A stretch of DNA of 64,000 nucleotides from Pelobates cultripes (Eukaryota; Chordata; Amphibia; Anura; Pelobatidae). Within the stretch, counting starts at the first letter, position 1, and each line of letters begins with the position of its first letter. The stretch is from assembly GCA_933207985.1 (NCBI GenBank), contig OW240915.1, positions 272,444,946 through 272,508,945 on the forward strand, in the 5' to 3' direction. The position numbers were made by a program, and so were the translations under genes. The notes beneath the pieces were generated by a model. The model worked only from the letters and a program-made list of their open reading frames with translations. It ran no database searches and was not told where the DNA came from. Shown here piece after piece: positions 1 through 11,150 of this stretch.

Positions 1-356
1 GTTTTGCCCGTGCGGTCGGTCTCCATTCGTGAGGTTGAAATGCACAAAAATGTATAACAGAATGGGTTGTGTCTTTGTTCGTATGATTCCCCTCATTCGT
101 ATGACTCTTCATCGAACGCCACTCTGTACCCTTGTTTTCCCATGAACTCATGTGATGAGGGAAGTCTCTGCGGTGTTTGTGCAGTCGCGTGTCCGATTTG
201 GGTTCCAGACACTCGACGACCAAACACCACTGGCGCATTCGTATGTCGAACGGCGGCCACCCAGGAAATACCTAGTTAGTTTGTGCGGTTGGCAATTAAG
301 GTAGTGTGAATAACATTAGGGAGGTCAATTAGTGTCACGCTCCTCTTCTGGGTGGC

Positions 357-434
357 CTGGTTGTTCGGTAGTTTGTTCGTTTGTCGAACAATATGGCTTA
401 ACATAGTGGGAATATGATTCTACCGAACAACCAG
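357..434. repeat. Inverted repeat, 15-bp perfect arms
   Basis: CTGGTTGTTCGGTAG at 357-371 is perfectly complementary in reverse to CTACCGAACAACCAG at 420-434, leaving a 48-base loop. It lies in the CGAAC-rich LTR-like stretch. Confidence 0.7.
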
Positions 435-668
435 ACGAATGATATAAAAGACAGTTTGTTGCTTGTTCCTATAAGTAATGAACAGTTGAAATCCAAATAA
501 AATAAAGCAACAAAAAGGGTTATGGACAGCCAATAATATAAAAGGTGGATAGTAGCAAAACCCATTCCGCTAAAGAGGCATCCATTGCACTTTGGATATT
601 GTAGAGACACATGAGTAATTCAACATTTAGAACAAGCTCACCATGAAGTCATTCTCTAATAAATCGCC

Positions 669-728
669 ATTTTGCTTATTTAGTAGGTTTATTTAAATTT
701 CCCTGAAAATCTACTAAATAAGCAAAAT
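669..728. repeat. Inverted repeat, 18-bp perfect arms
   Basis: ATTTTGCTTATTTAGTAG at 669-686 pairs with CTACTAAATAAGCAAAAT at 711-728 around a 24-base A+T-rich loop. It could be a tiny MITE or a chance hairpin in A+T-rich sequence. No target duplication was identified. Confidence 0.6.
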
Positions 729-1110
729 AAACAAACATTCCTGGGGATTGTGGTGCAGTTGGTGAATGTATAGAACCAGGTATTTCTTATTTAATGTTTG
801 GATAGGATGATTATTATTCACACATTAGGTAGTTATGCAGTCCATAGTCATATGTTTTGAAGGTATTTCATTTCCCAAACTTTTATTTACAAATTGGAAA
901 TTATTTAAAGGTGTCAAATTCAATAAAAGCAGCAAAAACACATTGCACAAAATAACGAGATGTTAACAAATATCTAAACTTAAATATAATAAAAAAACAT
1001 TTTCTAGAAAACATCACAGCAATTCAAGAAATAGACCAAAAAAGTATAGATTAGAGACTCCAGTAGTAGTAAAAATGACAGATGTTATTTCAAGAATAGA
1101 AATTCTAATT

Positions 1111-1190
1111 CGCTTACACTTCTCCCACACATAGTATATTTTTCCATTAAAAAGAACCTGGAAAATATACTATTCATTAGCGAAGTGTAA
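1111..1190. repeat. Imperfect nested inverted repeat
   Basis: CTTACACTTC near 1113 pairs with GAAGTGTAAG near 1182, and inside it AGTATATTTTTCC pairs imperfectly with GGAAAATATACT. This is an imperfect hairpin about 80 bases long, just left of the Tc1 element. Confidence 0.5.
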
Positions 1191-2079
1191 GTGTATTCTA
1201 TGGACCACGCTTGATATAGTTTATGTCATTTTTATTACCATTTTTGCCTTTAGTCTACATATACAGGTGATATCGTGCAAAAGGTAATTTATTTCAGTAA
1301 TGCAACGTATAAGGGGAAACTAATATATGAAATAGACGCATTACATGCAAAGCAAGATAGTTCAAGCCGTGATTTGTCATAAGTGCGATGATTATGGCTT
1401 ACAGCTCATGAAAACCCCAAATCCACAATCTCAGTAAATTAGAATATTACATGCAATCAATAAAACAAGGAGTGTACATAGAACAATATCGGACCTCTGA
1501 AAAGTATAAGCATGCATATGGACTCAGTACTTGGTTTGGGCCCCTTTTGCAGCAATTACTGCCTCAATGCGGCATGGCATGGAAGCTATCATAAAAAGAG
1601 ACAAATACCAGTATATACACCTCCCCAATGTGATCACAACAAAAATAAGTGATATTACCAATATAGAACTGGACTGTAATGTAAACAGCGTAGAACTTGA
1701 TTGGGGTATAAACTAAAATAGAAAAAACATAAAAAACATAGTGCAAACTGTATGATGAAAAATAAATAATAGATAAATGTGTGACTCTCACTCACATTCT
1801 CCAGAGCCGTACCAGGCTCTTTATAACAGGCTCAGGGGTGCCAATAACTGGCTAACGATCCAGGTGGTCCAAATAGATGAGACTCCAAAGGTTAAATATA
1901 AAATGTATTTATTTATAAAAATATATAAAAAAGTGTATACACTACTGGGCACTATGGGGGTGGAACCCAAAACAGACTAGAATATATATAAAACAGCAAT
2001 GGAATTCCACTTACCCCTATCTGTATAGTAGCCCAGAGTGACAGAAATACACATAAAATAACAAATACAAATGCAGAAG

Positions 2080-2270
2080 ATTGAAGCAGACGCGTTTCGG
2101 CCAACAGCCTTCCTCCAGTGCTTGTCTTCATGTCCTATTGAGTCTTCTTTTATAAGTCCTATCTGTCCCATTCACCTGGATCCAATTTCGTACCGGCGTC
2201 GCGTCACTTCCGGTTTAGCGGGTGACGTCACTTCCGGTTTTTCGGCCGGCTGGAACGCACGCTGAAACGC
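2080..2270 (-). promoter_or_regulatory. Penelope-like pseudo-LTR control region, left copy
   Basis: Mirror copy of the region described at 4076-4240. Read on the minus strand it shows CCGGAAGTGACGTCACC, then CCGGAAGTGACGCGACG, then TATAAAAGA near 2150, then the GGAAGGCTGTTGGCC / GAAACGCGTC block at about 2090-2120. Same uncertainties as the right copy. Confidence 0.5.
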
Positions 2271-2603
2271 GGCGTTCAGGATGTAGATTGTTATGATTAA
2301 GTCCCCATAGCAACCTTAGCCTCCATATTTGTAAAATATCATAACCGAATAAGAAAAAACACAAGTTAAAGATATAATCTATATATAGCATACACAATAC
2401 AAATATTTGATAGCTATCATCAATCTCTTTATATCTAAAAAGAAATTTAAAGATGTATAAGATAATCTATTCTTAGAAAAATTATACAATGCAATATGTG
2501 GCCATAGAACTCCCCACCTAAATACCAATTAAACAAGAAGCAAGTATAACCTTCTAAACCTAATAGTTCAAATAAAGTAAATACTATAAACAATATATAG
2601 ATC

Positions 2604-3377
2604 CTATAAAAAATGTATGAACTCAAAATCTAAATTCAATCCCTTCGGGGATAGGGTATTAACATCGAAAATCCACTTACCCTCTATCTTCGCTAACTCT
2701 TTAACATTATTGTCTCCCCTCCAATTCTTAAATTTCTTAAAAATAACAATATATGACAGTAGGGAGGAATCCCCACCATGTTTCTCAGTGAAATGTGCCG
2801 ATACACAATGTTTCATATACCCCCTCTGGATATTACCCACATGCTCCGCAACCCTGGTTTTAAATGCCCTGGTGGTCATTCCAATGTATTGCAGACCACA
2901 TGGGCACCAGAGGAGGTATATGACATTAGTGGAATTACAGGTTAGAACCTGATGGATTTTAAATATGCGGTTAGTAGAGTGAGAGGTGAATTCTGTCTGT
3001 TTATGTTTGTCAAATATTGTTCTCTTACAGGATAGACAGGATTTGCATGGAAAAAAACCCTTTTCTAGTCCAAAGAAGTTTTTCCCTTCCCCTTTATCTC
3101 TAATAAAACTTGTAGTTAGATGTTGTTTTAAGTTTTTTGCCCCTCTATAAATAATACGTGGCCTATCACCAATAATTTCCCTCAGATTCGGATCTAGTTT
3201 AAGGATACGCCAATGTCTATTGATAATATGCTTAATTTGCTTGGCATCTTCACTATAATTCAGAATAATTGGTACCTGGTCTGCACCCTTCTTCTCCTCC
3301 CTAGGTATCCTTTTCTTCAGAACCTTACTTCGGATGAAATATGACGCCAAGGAATTGGATAGTTGTATTAATTCCAT
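2604..3377 (-). pseudogene. Penelope-like GIY-YIG endonuclease region, 5'-truncated
   Basis: This 257-residue open frame is the C-terminal part of a Penelope-like polyprotein. Residues 70-92 match the linker that follows the reverse transcriptase in this family (RPRIIYRGAKNL). Residues 111-118 hold a C-x2-C-x3-C cluster. Residues 152-180 form the GIY-YIG nuclease core: VIYLL, the YIG triplet at 164-166, an arginine at 175 and AEHVG at 177-181. The first methionine is internal, since the frame begins inside the family domain and the reverse transcriptase is missing. The frame reaches its natural stop 'FEFIHFL*'. Open but truncated, so it could at most supply nuclease in trans. An identical domain fragment lies in the opposite arm. 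Confidence 0.85.
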
Positions 3378-3389
3378 TAAGAAGATGGA

Positions 3390-3717
3390 CCGAAGTAAGG
3401 TTCTGAAGAAAAGGATACCTAGGGAGGAGAAGAAGGGTGCAGACCAGGTACCAATTATTTAAACCAGGGTTGCGGAGCATGTGGGTAATATCCAGAGGGG
3501 GTATATGAAACATAGTGTATCGGCACATTTCACTGAGAAACATGGTGGGGATTCCTCCCTACTGTCATATATTGTTATTTTTAAGAAATTTAAGAATTGG
3601 AGGGGAGACAATAATGTTAAAGAGTTAGCGAAGATAGAGGGTAAGTGGATTTTCGATGTTAATACCCTATCCCCGAAGGGATTGAATTTAGATTTTGAGT
3701 TCATACATTTTTTATAG
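3390..3717 (+). pseudogene. Penelope-like second copy, internally deleted
   Basis: The plus-strand arm starts with CCGAAGTAAGG, equivalent to residues 16 onward of the minus copy, then jumps at about 3463-3466 from the codons for VPII to those after AFKT (VAEHVGNIQRGYMKH). The missing part corresponds to 2865-3269 and removes the linker, the cysteine cluster and the GIY and YIG signatures. The frame then runs intact to the natural stop at 3717. Nucleotide identity to the other arm is very high, with only scattered differences, so the dimer is young relative to the Tc1 host element. Confidence 0.8.
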
Positions 3718-4075
3718 GATCTATATATTGTTTATAGTATTTACTTTATTTGAACTATTAGGTTTAGAAGGTTATACTTGCTTCTTGTTTAATTGGTATT
3801 TAGGTGGGGAGTTCTATGGCCACATATTGCATTGTATAATTTTTCTAAGAATAGATTATCTTATACATCTTTAAATTTCTTTTTAGATATAAAGAGATTG
3901 ATGATAGCTATCAAATATTTGTATTGTGTATGCTATATATAGATTATATCTTTAACTTGTGTTTTTTCTTATTCGGTTATGATATTTTACAAATATGGAG
4001 GCTAAGGTTGCTATGGGGACTTAATCATAACAATCTACATCCTGAACGCCGCGTTTCAGCGTGCGTTCCAGCCGG

Positions 4076-4240
4076 CCGAAAAACCGGAAGTGACGTCACC
4101 CGCTAAACCGGAAGTGACGCGACGCCGGTACGAAATTGGATCCAGGTGAATGGGACAGATAAGGACTTATAAAAGAAGACTCAATAGGACATGAAGACAA
4201 GCACTGGAGGAAGGCTGTTGGCCGAAACGCGTCTGCTTCA
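4076..4240 (+). promoter_or_regulatory. Penelope-like pseudo-LTR promoter and ribozyme-like block
   Basis: In element orientation: GCCGGCCGAAAAACC, then two copies about 24 bases apart of ACCGGAAGTGACG, the first continuing TGACGTCA. CCGGAAGTGACGTCA is a composite ETS plus CREB/ATF site. A TATA-like TTATAAAAGAAG follows at about 4167. About 30 bases later comes CTGGAGGAAGGCTGTTGGCC followed by GAAACGCGTC (4204-4233). Penelope-like elements are known to carry hammerhead ribozymes in their pseudo-LTRs. Here the helix II stem GGC/GCC and the GAAA core are present, but the expected CTGATGA is CTGGAGGA, so any ribozyme is degenerate. Function is inferred from motifs only. Confidence 0.5.
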
Positions 4241-5377
4241 ATCTTCTGCATTTGTATTTGTTATTTTATGTGTATTTCTGTCACTCTGGGCTACTATACA
4301 GATAGGGGTAAGTGGAATTCCATTGCTGTTTTATATATATTCTAGTCTGTTTTGGGTTCCACCCCCATAGTGCCCAGTAGTGTATACACTTTTTTATATA
4401 TTTTTATAAATAAATACATTTTATATTTAACCTTTGGAGTCTCATCTATTTGGACCACCTGGATCGTTAGCCAGTTATTGGCACCCCTGAGCCTGTTATA
4501 CAGAGCCTGGTACGCCTCTGGAGAATGTGAGTGAGAGTCACACATTTATCTATTATTTATTTTTCATCATACAGTTTGCACTATGTTTTTTATGTTTTTT
4601 CTATTTTAGTTTATACCCCAATCAAGTTCTACGCTGTTTACATTACAGTCCAGTTCTATATTGGTAATATCACTTATTTTTGTTGTGATCACATTGGGGA
4701 GGTGTATATACTGGTATTTGTCTCTTTTTATTGTATTATGTAAATCTGGTGTATAAGGGAAGCACTAAGGTACCGGTTACACCATCTATTGTATATTTTT
4801 ATTATATACAGAACTGTCACAATTACAGTGAAGCGCCTACGCACTATCCTTCTTTTTTTATGGAAGCTATCAGCCTTTGGCACTGCTGAGGTGTTATGGA
4901 AGACCAGGATGCTTCAATAGCGGCCTTCAGCTGTTCTGCATTGTTCGGTCTCATGTCTCTCATCTTTCTCTTGGCAATGCCCTATAGATTCTCTATGGGG
5001 TTCAGGTCAGGCGAGTTTGCTGGCCAATCAAGCACAGTAATCCCACAGTCATTGAACCAGGCTTTGGTGCTTTTGGCACTGTGGAAGTCCTGCTGAAAAA
5101 TTAAGTCAGCATCCCCATAGAGCTCGTCTGTGGAAGGAAGCATGAAGTGCTCCAAAATCTCCTGGTAGACAGCTGCATTGACCCTGGACTTAATGAAGCA
5201 CAGTGGACCAACACCAACAGATGACATGGCTCCCCAAATCAACACAGACTGTGGAAACTTCACACTGGACTTCAAGCATCTTGCAGTGTGTGCCTCTCCA
5301 TTCTTCCTCCAGACTCTGGGTCCTTGGTTTCCAAATGAGATGCAAAAGTTGCTCTCATAAGAAAAGAGGACTTTGAT

Positions 5378-5938
5378 AGATCGCGCCGAAACAATATTCG
5401 TCTTCGGGGCTTGCCTGAGCAGGAGGGGGAAGGGTCTCTGATTGAGGTCGTTTCCGGCATCCTTAGGCCGCTTCTCCCCGACATGCCGGACCAGCTTTGG
5501 CATATTGAGCGGGCGCATCGGGCTCTCCGGGCTAAGCGGTCAGATGATCGGCGGCCGAGAGATGTAATTATTAAATTCCTCTGCTTTCAAACTAAGGAGG
5601 CCCTGATGAAACGGGGCAGAAATAGCCCTATCACCTATAAAGGAGTGGAGCTGGCCCTCTACCAGGATCTGACCCCGGCCACACTACAGAAAAGGCGAGA
5701 GTGGCGCCCCATGACCGAGGTATTACAACACCATTCGATCAAATATGCCTGGGGTCACCCTTTCCGTCTGATGGCCTTTCAAGACGGTCGCACTAAGATC
5801 TTGTTTCCCGACGGTGATCCAGCGGCGTTCCTGCGGGAGCTGGGGATTCAGGCCCCTGAAGGTTTCGTGGTTCCGATGGCGACGGCGGAGGTGCTGGGAT
5901 CCCTTCCACGTGTCTGGTCCGAGGCGGGTGAGTGAGGA
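5378..5938 (+). pseudogene. LINE copy A ORF1 (RNA-binding protein), 5'-truncated
   Basis: The frame is open from the insertion boundary (RSRRNNIRLRGLPEQ) to a stop just after GEAGE. This is the RRM and C-terminal domain of an L1-type ORF1 protein; the arginine-rich RRNN.R.RG start of the RRM, the RAHRALRAKR segment and the QIYQDL-like ALYQDLTPATLQKRRE helix are family hallmarks and align with the second LINE's ORF1 (27665-28759). The coiled coil and N-terminus are gone. ORF1p coats LINE RNA and acts as a nucleic-acid chaperone. No internal stop is seen; only truncation disables it. Confidence 0.85.
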
Positions 5939-7350
5939 GAGGAATTCTGCTCCCGGTCTCGCAGGTCGGATCTCTACGGCTCCGGTTGGTGCTGTGCTAC
6001 GGGAGGGCCTGTGTTGTTTGGGTGGGTTGAGATGGGTCCCCTTGTCCCACCCCCCCTTTTTTTTTATCTTTAATTTTATTTTTTATTTTTATTTTTTGCT
6101 GGCTTGGCTCCCTTGATGGGGATTGCTTGGGTTTGGTTGCCAGTTCATGGGTTGGGTTGCTTCCTGAATGGGGCGGGTTAGGGATTTCTTCCCTTCGTTC
6201 CTACATGTTCCCATCCTGTGTTCTTCATCTTTTTCCCCCTCTGCAATCGTCTAATGAGGTTGATCGGGCTCAGGGATTGTACCTCTCTTCGGGCAACACC
6301 CGTCCTAACATTGCAGGGCCCTCACGGTTATTCGGGACGCCCGCTCCGGCCCGAATTGTGGTTGGGGGACGTATTTTGACTTAAAATGTTTGCTTAACCT
6401 TGTCTTCTGTTATACCTTTCCTCCCTGTATAGTTTTGGGGCGGTGGAGGGTGGTGGGATGTGTGTTTATTATGTAGGGCGGGTGGTTGATAGGGTTGACC
6501 CTGCTTTTACAATTAGCTTATGTACCACACTGTATTTACATTTGATATTACACACAGGGGATGGGATTCGGCGGGAGCCTGTGGGTTCAGCTATGGGGGG
6601 GAGGTCTTGGGGTCACGGGGCTATGTTTATGCTAAGGCATTCTTTTATGTATATTTTCCATACTCTCGGGCTCTTTCTGCCTCCCGGGCACATTTTATGT
6701 TATTTATTGTGGGTTAAGGGAACAGTGGGGCGTGTGTTCTTGGGGGGAGCGGGTGATTTTGATTTTGATTTTGGGCTCATTCTTTAACTGCGCAGATTAT
6801 GCCATATTGTTTTGCCCCCGCCTCTCTTTTTGGGGGGGCCTTCCTCGCGGGGGGGGGAAGTTGTTTGGATCTCTGCCTAGGGGGAGGGGATTTTTTGGTT
6901 GTGTATATGTAGGTAATGCAGCTATCTGACATCTTATTGTATTTCATTGTGTCTCATAATTAGTCTGTGTGGGCACCCTATGGGTGCTTTTCTCTGTTGG
7001 TGTATGCTCCCGCTTCTCTGGAGACTTTTTGGGATTCCGGAGGGGCTGGAACATGTGCCCCAATTAAGCCTGGCTATAGGTAAGACCAGGCACCAGATAC
7101 ACAGGTTCTGTGTGTCCTTCTTTGTTTTAAACTTATTCTTTTTTTCTATTTCTTGTTTGTTGTCCAGTTCTAAATCTTTACTATCTCCCTTGGGAGGGGG
7201 AACAGGAGAGGGCAGTTATGCCGCTGAACTCTGTCTGGATGGTCCGGAGCCGGGCTCCCATGGTACCGAGATGAGATATGTGGTGCAATCTCCTTACTGG
7301 CCCAGTAGTGGGCTGCTAGGAGGCATTGGCTTGCCCTCCTTTTGGAAACT
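5939..7350 (+). other. LINE copy A inter-ORF spacer
   Basis: About 1.4 kb with no conserved frame separates ORF1 and ORF2. It is strongly T+G-rich in the element's sense strand, with homopolymers such as a T9 run near 6059 and G8-9 runs near 6835-6855. Copy B has a spacer of similar length but of opposite, C+A-rich, composition. Human L1 has only about 60 bases here. Two short frames in it resemble nothing recognisable. Confidence 0.6.
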
Positions 7351-10300
7351 ATGCCTTTAAAAGTATTATCATTGAATGTTAAGGGCCTGAACGCTCCGAG
7401 TAAACTCCGCCTCATGTTCAGGGATCTCAAACGCATGAGCCCAGATATTGCCTTCTTGCAGGAGACGCACCTATCCGCATCGGCTAAATTCGCCCTGAAG
7501 GATCACACTTTCAGGACAGTCCATGAAGCTAGGGCTTTAAATAAACGGAATGGAGTTGCTATCGTTATACACCATAGATGCCCGCTGAGGGTGGAAAACG
7601 TGGTAGCCGACCCGGGTGGCCGTTTCGTGCTGGTTTCGGGGAGATTGCACTCTCATGCAGTGCATTTCCTCAATGTCTATGCCCCAAACGACCCCTCTGT
7701 TGCTTTTTGGGATGGAATAACGCAGATGGTGAACACTCTGCCACACGGAATGACGGTGGTGGGGGGGGACCTGAACGCCACCCCGTGTCCTGCGGTTGAC
7801 AGGGGTCCTGGCGACGGGTTGCCGCGGTCCCACGGGAGAGGTAGTCAAGATAAAATACTACGCACTTTTATGCATCGTACAGGCCTGGTCGATATCTGGA
7901 GAGCTCATCATCCAGACGACTGTGATTACACTTTTTATTCAGCACCTCACGATACGTATTCGAGGATAGACTTATTTCTGGTGAATCCCCACACGGTCCC
8001 AAAGGTGTCGAAAACTTCAGTAGGTTCGATCACTTGGTCGGACCATGCTGACATCACGATGACTCTGGATAAATTAAGTATGGCATCTCCATGGACCTGG
8101 AGACTGAACACCTCTCTGCTTCAGGATCCAGCCGTGGTGGAGATCACGCGTAAGGAACTGACTGAGTACTTCACAAGGAATGCGGACTCTGGTCCCCGGC
8201 CTGCCACGGTGTGGGCCGCACACAAGACTGTTATCCGGGGTATATTGATCCGCGAAGCCACGCTTAAGAAGAAACGTAAGACACAATTACTAACATCTCT
8301 CCTGGAAGCCCTGGGGAAAGCGGAAGAAAAACACAAGGCGGCCTCGTCGCCTACCACATTGCAGGAAGTAAGGAAATTGCGGGCGTCGGTCCGCGAAACG
8401 CTCCTCGACGAGACTGCTAGAGCTTTAGTCTGGTCCAAGAGGACTTACTATGAAAAATCCAACAAAATGGATACCTTGTTGGCCAGATCTCTTCGCCCGA
8501 GACAGAGTCACTCCCATATTACAAGAATCAAAGACGCTACGGGTAAGTATTGCACAGACCCTTCCGCTATTGCTAAGGTTTTTACAGATTATTATACCAA
8601 ATTATATAATCATTCCAGCGGGGCTACAAGCACCCAGAGGAGTGACACGGACAATTCGCAGGCATTTTTATCTCAATTGAAGCTACCTATGTTGCGGGGA
8701 GAAGACTCAGCTGCCCTTGGAGAAAGGATTACGGTCGAAGAGATCGATGCTGCAATATCCGCTTTAAAGGGTAACAAAGCTCCGGGCCCGGATGGCTTCG
8801 ACGGCAGCTATTATAAGATATTTCGAGAGGAACTTATACCCCACATGGAAAAGTGGTTTAACGACCTAATGGAGGGAGGAACGCCAGATAGGGATATGTC
8901 AATGGCGGATATTGTGCTGTTACCGAAACCCGGCAAGGATGATTCTGTCCCCGAAAACTTTCGCCCGATTTCTTTGATAAACCATGACTCCAAAATCCTT
9001 GCCAAAATATTAGCACACAGGCTGAACCCCTTGTTAACACGATTGATACACCCTGACCAAGTGGGCTTTGTGCCTGGCAGGCAGCTATTTGAAAATACTA
9101 GACGCAACATTGATCTTATCTGGCGGCAGGCAACTAGGGGGATTCCGACGTTGATATTGTCACTCGACGCGGAGAAAGCTTTCGATAGGGTAAAGTAGCC
9201 TTATCTTTTCGAGACTCTCCGACAGTTTGGTATCCCTGAACCCTTTATAACTACGATACAAGCAATGTACACTGACGTTCGGGCTCGAGTCCGGATTTCG
9301 GGCGCGAAGATGGAACCTTTCAATTTGGGGAATGGGACTAGGCAGGGCTGCCCGCTGTCACCTCTATTGTTCGCTCTCTCTTTGGAACCCCTCCTACAAA
9401 CAATTAGAAATAGCTCCGACATCAAGGGGATCGTGATTCGGCAGCAGCGATATGTGGTGTCTGGCTTTGCTGACGATGTCTTGCTAACCCTGACGGATCC
9501 GATAAATTCTATGGAGGCATTGGCGACAGTGTTGGAGGCCTATAGCGAATTGGCCGGATATAGGGTGAACTTAACTAAGTCAAGCGCACTTCCCATAAGC
9601 ATGAGCGACACGGATATCGCCCACATCGGAGACACCTATAGGATACATATAGCAAACGATCATATAAAGTATTTGGGGGTTCGGCTGACAGCGGACCCTA
9701 CCCAATTATTTCAGCAAAATTATATTCCTATGATCCGCACCTTGATAGGAGACATGGAGAAATGGATAGATAAGCCGATCTCCTGGATTGGTAGGATTCA
9801 CTCTGTGAAAATGAATATTCTCCCTAGGATTCTGTTTCTATTTCAAGCTCTCCCGGTCCGGCTGTCCAAGTCAGATCTAGGGACGCTCCAGCAGGCCATT
9901 GGGAAATTCATTTGGCAGAACAGGAAACATAGAGTTTCGCATAACGTTCTTTACAGGTCAAAAGCGAGGGGGGGCTTAGGTCTACCAAACCTCTATTTCT
10001 ATTATTTAGCGTCCCAATTAACTCAAATAGCACTATGGCATGCTCCCCCGGAAGAGAGGCGGTGGGTCGACCTGGAGGCCACCCTTCTGGGTTCCAACGT
10101 CCCTCAATTCTTTATGTGGGTCCCTAGGGACCACAGACCATTGATACGCGTCGATTGCCCAGCTATCGCTAACTCTTTGAAAATCTGGGACGCAACATCG
10201 ACCAAATATGGTTTATCCCCCCATCTGTCCCCATTGGCCCCTTATCTGAGGAATCGAGCGTTCCCTCCGGGATTGGAAGCCAGAAACTTCCAAAAAGGGC

Positions 10301-11150
10301 ATAGAGCACAGGGGTACAACGACTATGTCATCTTTATGAGGGGGGTGCTTTTATATCCTTCGATGATTTGAAGTCCAGAGCTACTCTACGTCCCTCCGAT
10401 TTTTTTCGATACCTCCAGTTAAGGGACTTCGCCCATAACCCACAGATTAAAACTAGCGCCTTGACTCCACTCACGTTTTTTGAAAGAATGTGCATTCAAG
10501 AACAATTTCCGAAAGGCCTCATCACTAACTTATACGCGCACCTCAGTACGACCACATCTGAATGGGGGGAGCTTCACTATACGTCTCAATGGGAAATGGA
10601 TCTGAATGAGGAACTGGAGGGTGTTGAGTGGCAAGAGATCTGGGAGGCAGCGGCGACCTCGTCTATTTGTGTCACTTTTCAAGAACAAGCCTATAAGACT
10701 ATGTTCCGGTGGTACGCTACCCCGGCGAAGCTTTACCGGATGAATAAAATTAATACAGATTTATGCTGGAGAGGATGTGGCCAGAAAGGGACGTATTTAC
10801 ATATGTGGTGGGTCTGTCCAGAGGCACTAAAATTCTGGAAACGGGTCGCGGTTTTACTGGGAAATATCTTTGATAGGGTGATCAAACCAGACCCCTGGGT
10901 TTTCCTCCTGGCCAGATCGCTGGAGAACTGGTCCAGATCGGAACAAAATTTACTACATAAAGTGACTCTGGCTGCCAGAAGGGCCATGGCCCAAGTGTGG
11001 CTACAGGGAGAGACCCCCCCTATGGAGGTGGTGATACAAAAGATTAAGGATACATACATAATGGACGAGTTAACAGCTAGGGTCCGGGGCACTAAGAAGA
11101 AAATGGAAAAGATTTGGAGCCCGTGGGTGGCTAGTGGGGTGGGTGATTAG
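7351..11150 (+). pseudogene. LINE copy A ORF2 (endonuclease-reverse transcriptase)
   Basis: Starting at MPLKVLSLNVKGLN (the ATG at 7351 matches copy B's start; an ATG three codons earlier is also in frame), ORF2 encodes an APE-type endonuclease (QETH at residues 37-40, GGDLNAT near 140, SDHADITMT near 230), then an L1-type reverse transcriptase: NKAPGPDGF, PISLIN, LSLDAEKAFDRV (palm A), NGTRQGCPLSPLLF, and FADDVLLTL as the catalytic motif. The C-terminus has a C-x3-C-x7-H-x4-C finger (CWRGCGQKGTYLHMWWVC). Two lesions: a TAG at 9196-9198 directly after AFDRVK where copy B has TGG, and a one-base loss at about 10340-10350 next to a G-run, after which the frame 10368-11150 continues to a natural stop. 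Otherwise intact, so a fairly young but dead copy. Confidence 0.92.

Larger units (their letters stand above)
1..1261. other. Left flank; LTR-like CGAAC-rich DNA and small hairpins
   Basis: No gene is supported. The first 440 bases are unusually rich in ATTCGTATG, CGAAC and GTTCG words. Similar words (CCGAAC, ACGAAT) occur in the solo LTR at 19190-20315, so this may be a piece of a related LTR, but no matching termini or target duplication were found. From about 630 to 1261 the sequence is plain A+T-rich DNA with two short inverted repeats listed separately. The stretch ends at the TA target site of the Tc1 element. Confidence 0.35.
1592..4859. mobile_element. Penelope-like element, inverted dimer
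   Basis: A 3.27-kb insertion inside the Tc1 element is bounded by a 13-base target duplication, ATGGAAGCTATCA, at 1579-1591 and 4860-4872. It consists of two copies of the 3' part of a Penelope-like element arranged head to head: a minus-strand copy (3389 to 1592) and a plus-strand copy (3390 to about 4740). Both encode the GIY-YIG endonuclease end of the polyprotein and share a 1.1-kb 3' region. The plus copy lacks about 405 bases corresponding to 2865-3269 of the minus copy. Copies in partial tandem or inverted arrangement, flanked by one target duplication, are typical of Penelope-like elements. The reverse transcriptase domain is absent from both copies, so neither is autonomous. Confidence 0.87.

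Noticed and set aside
2617..2952. Plus-strand 111-codon frame opposite the Penelope-like nuclease
   Set aside because: Antisense shadow of the GIY-YIG reading frame; no homology of its own.
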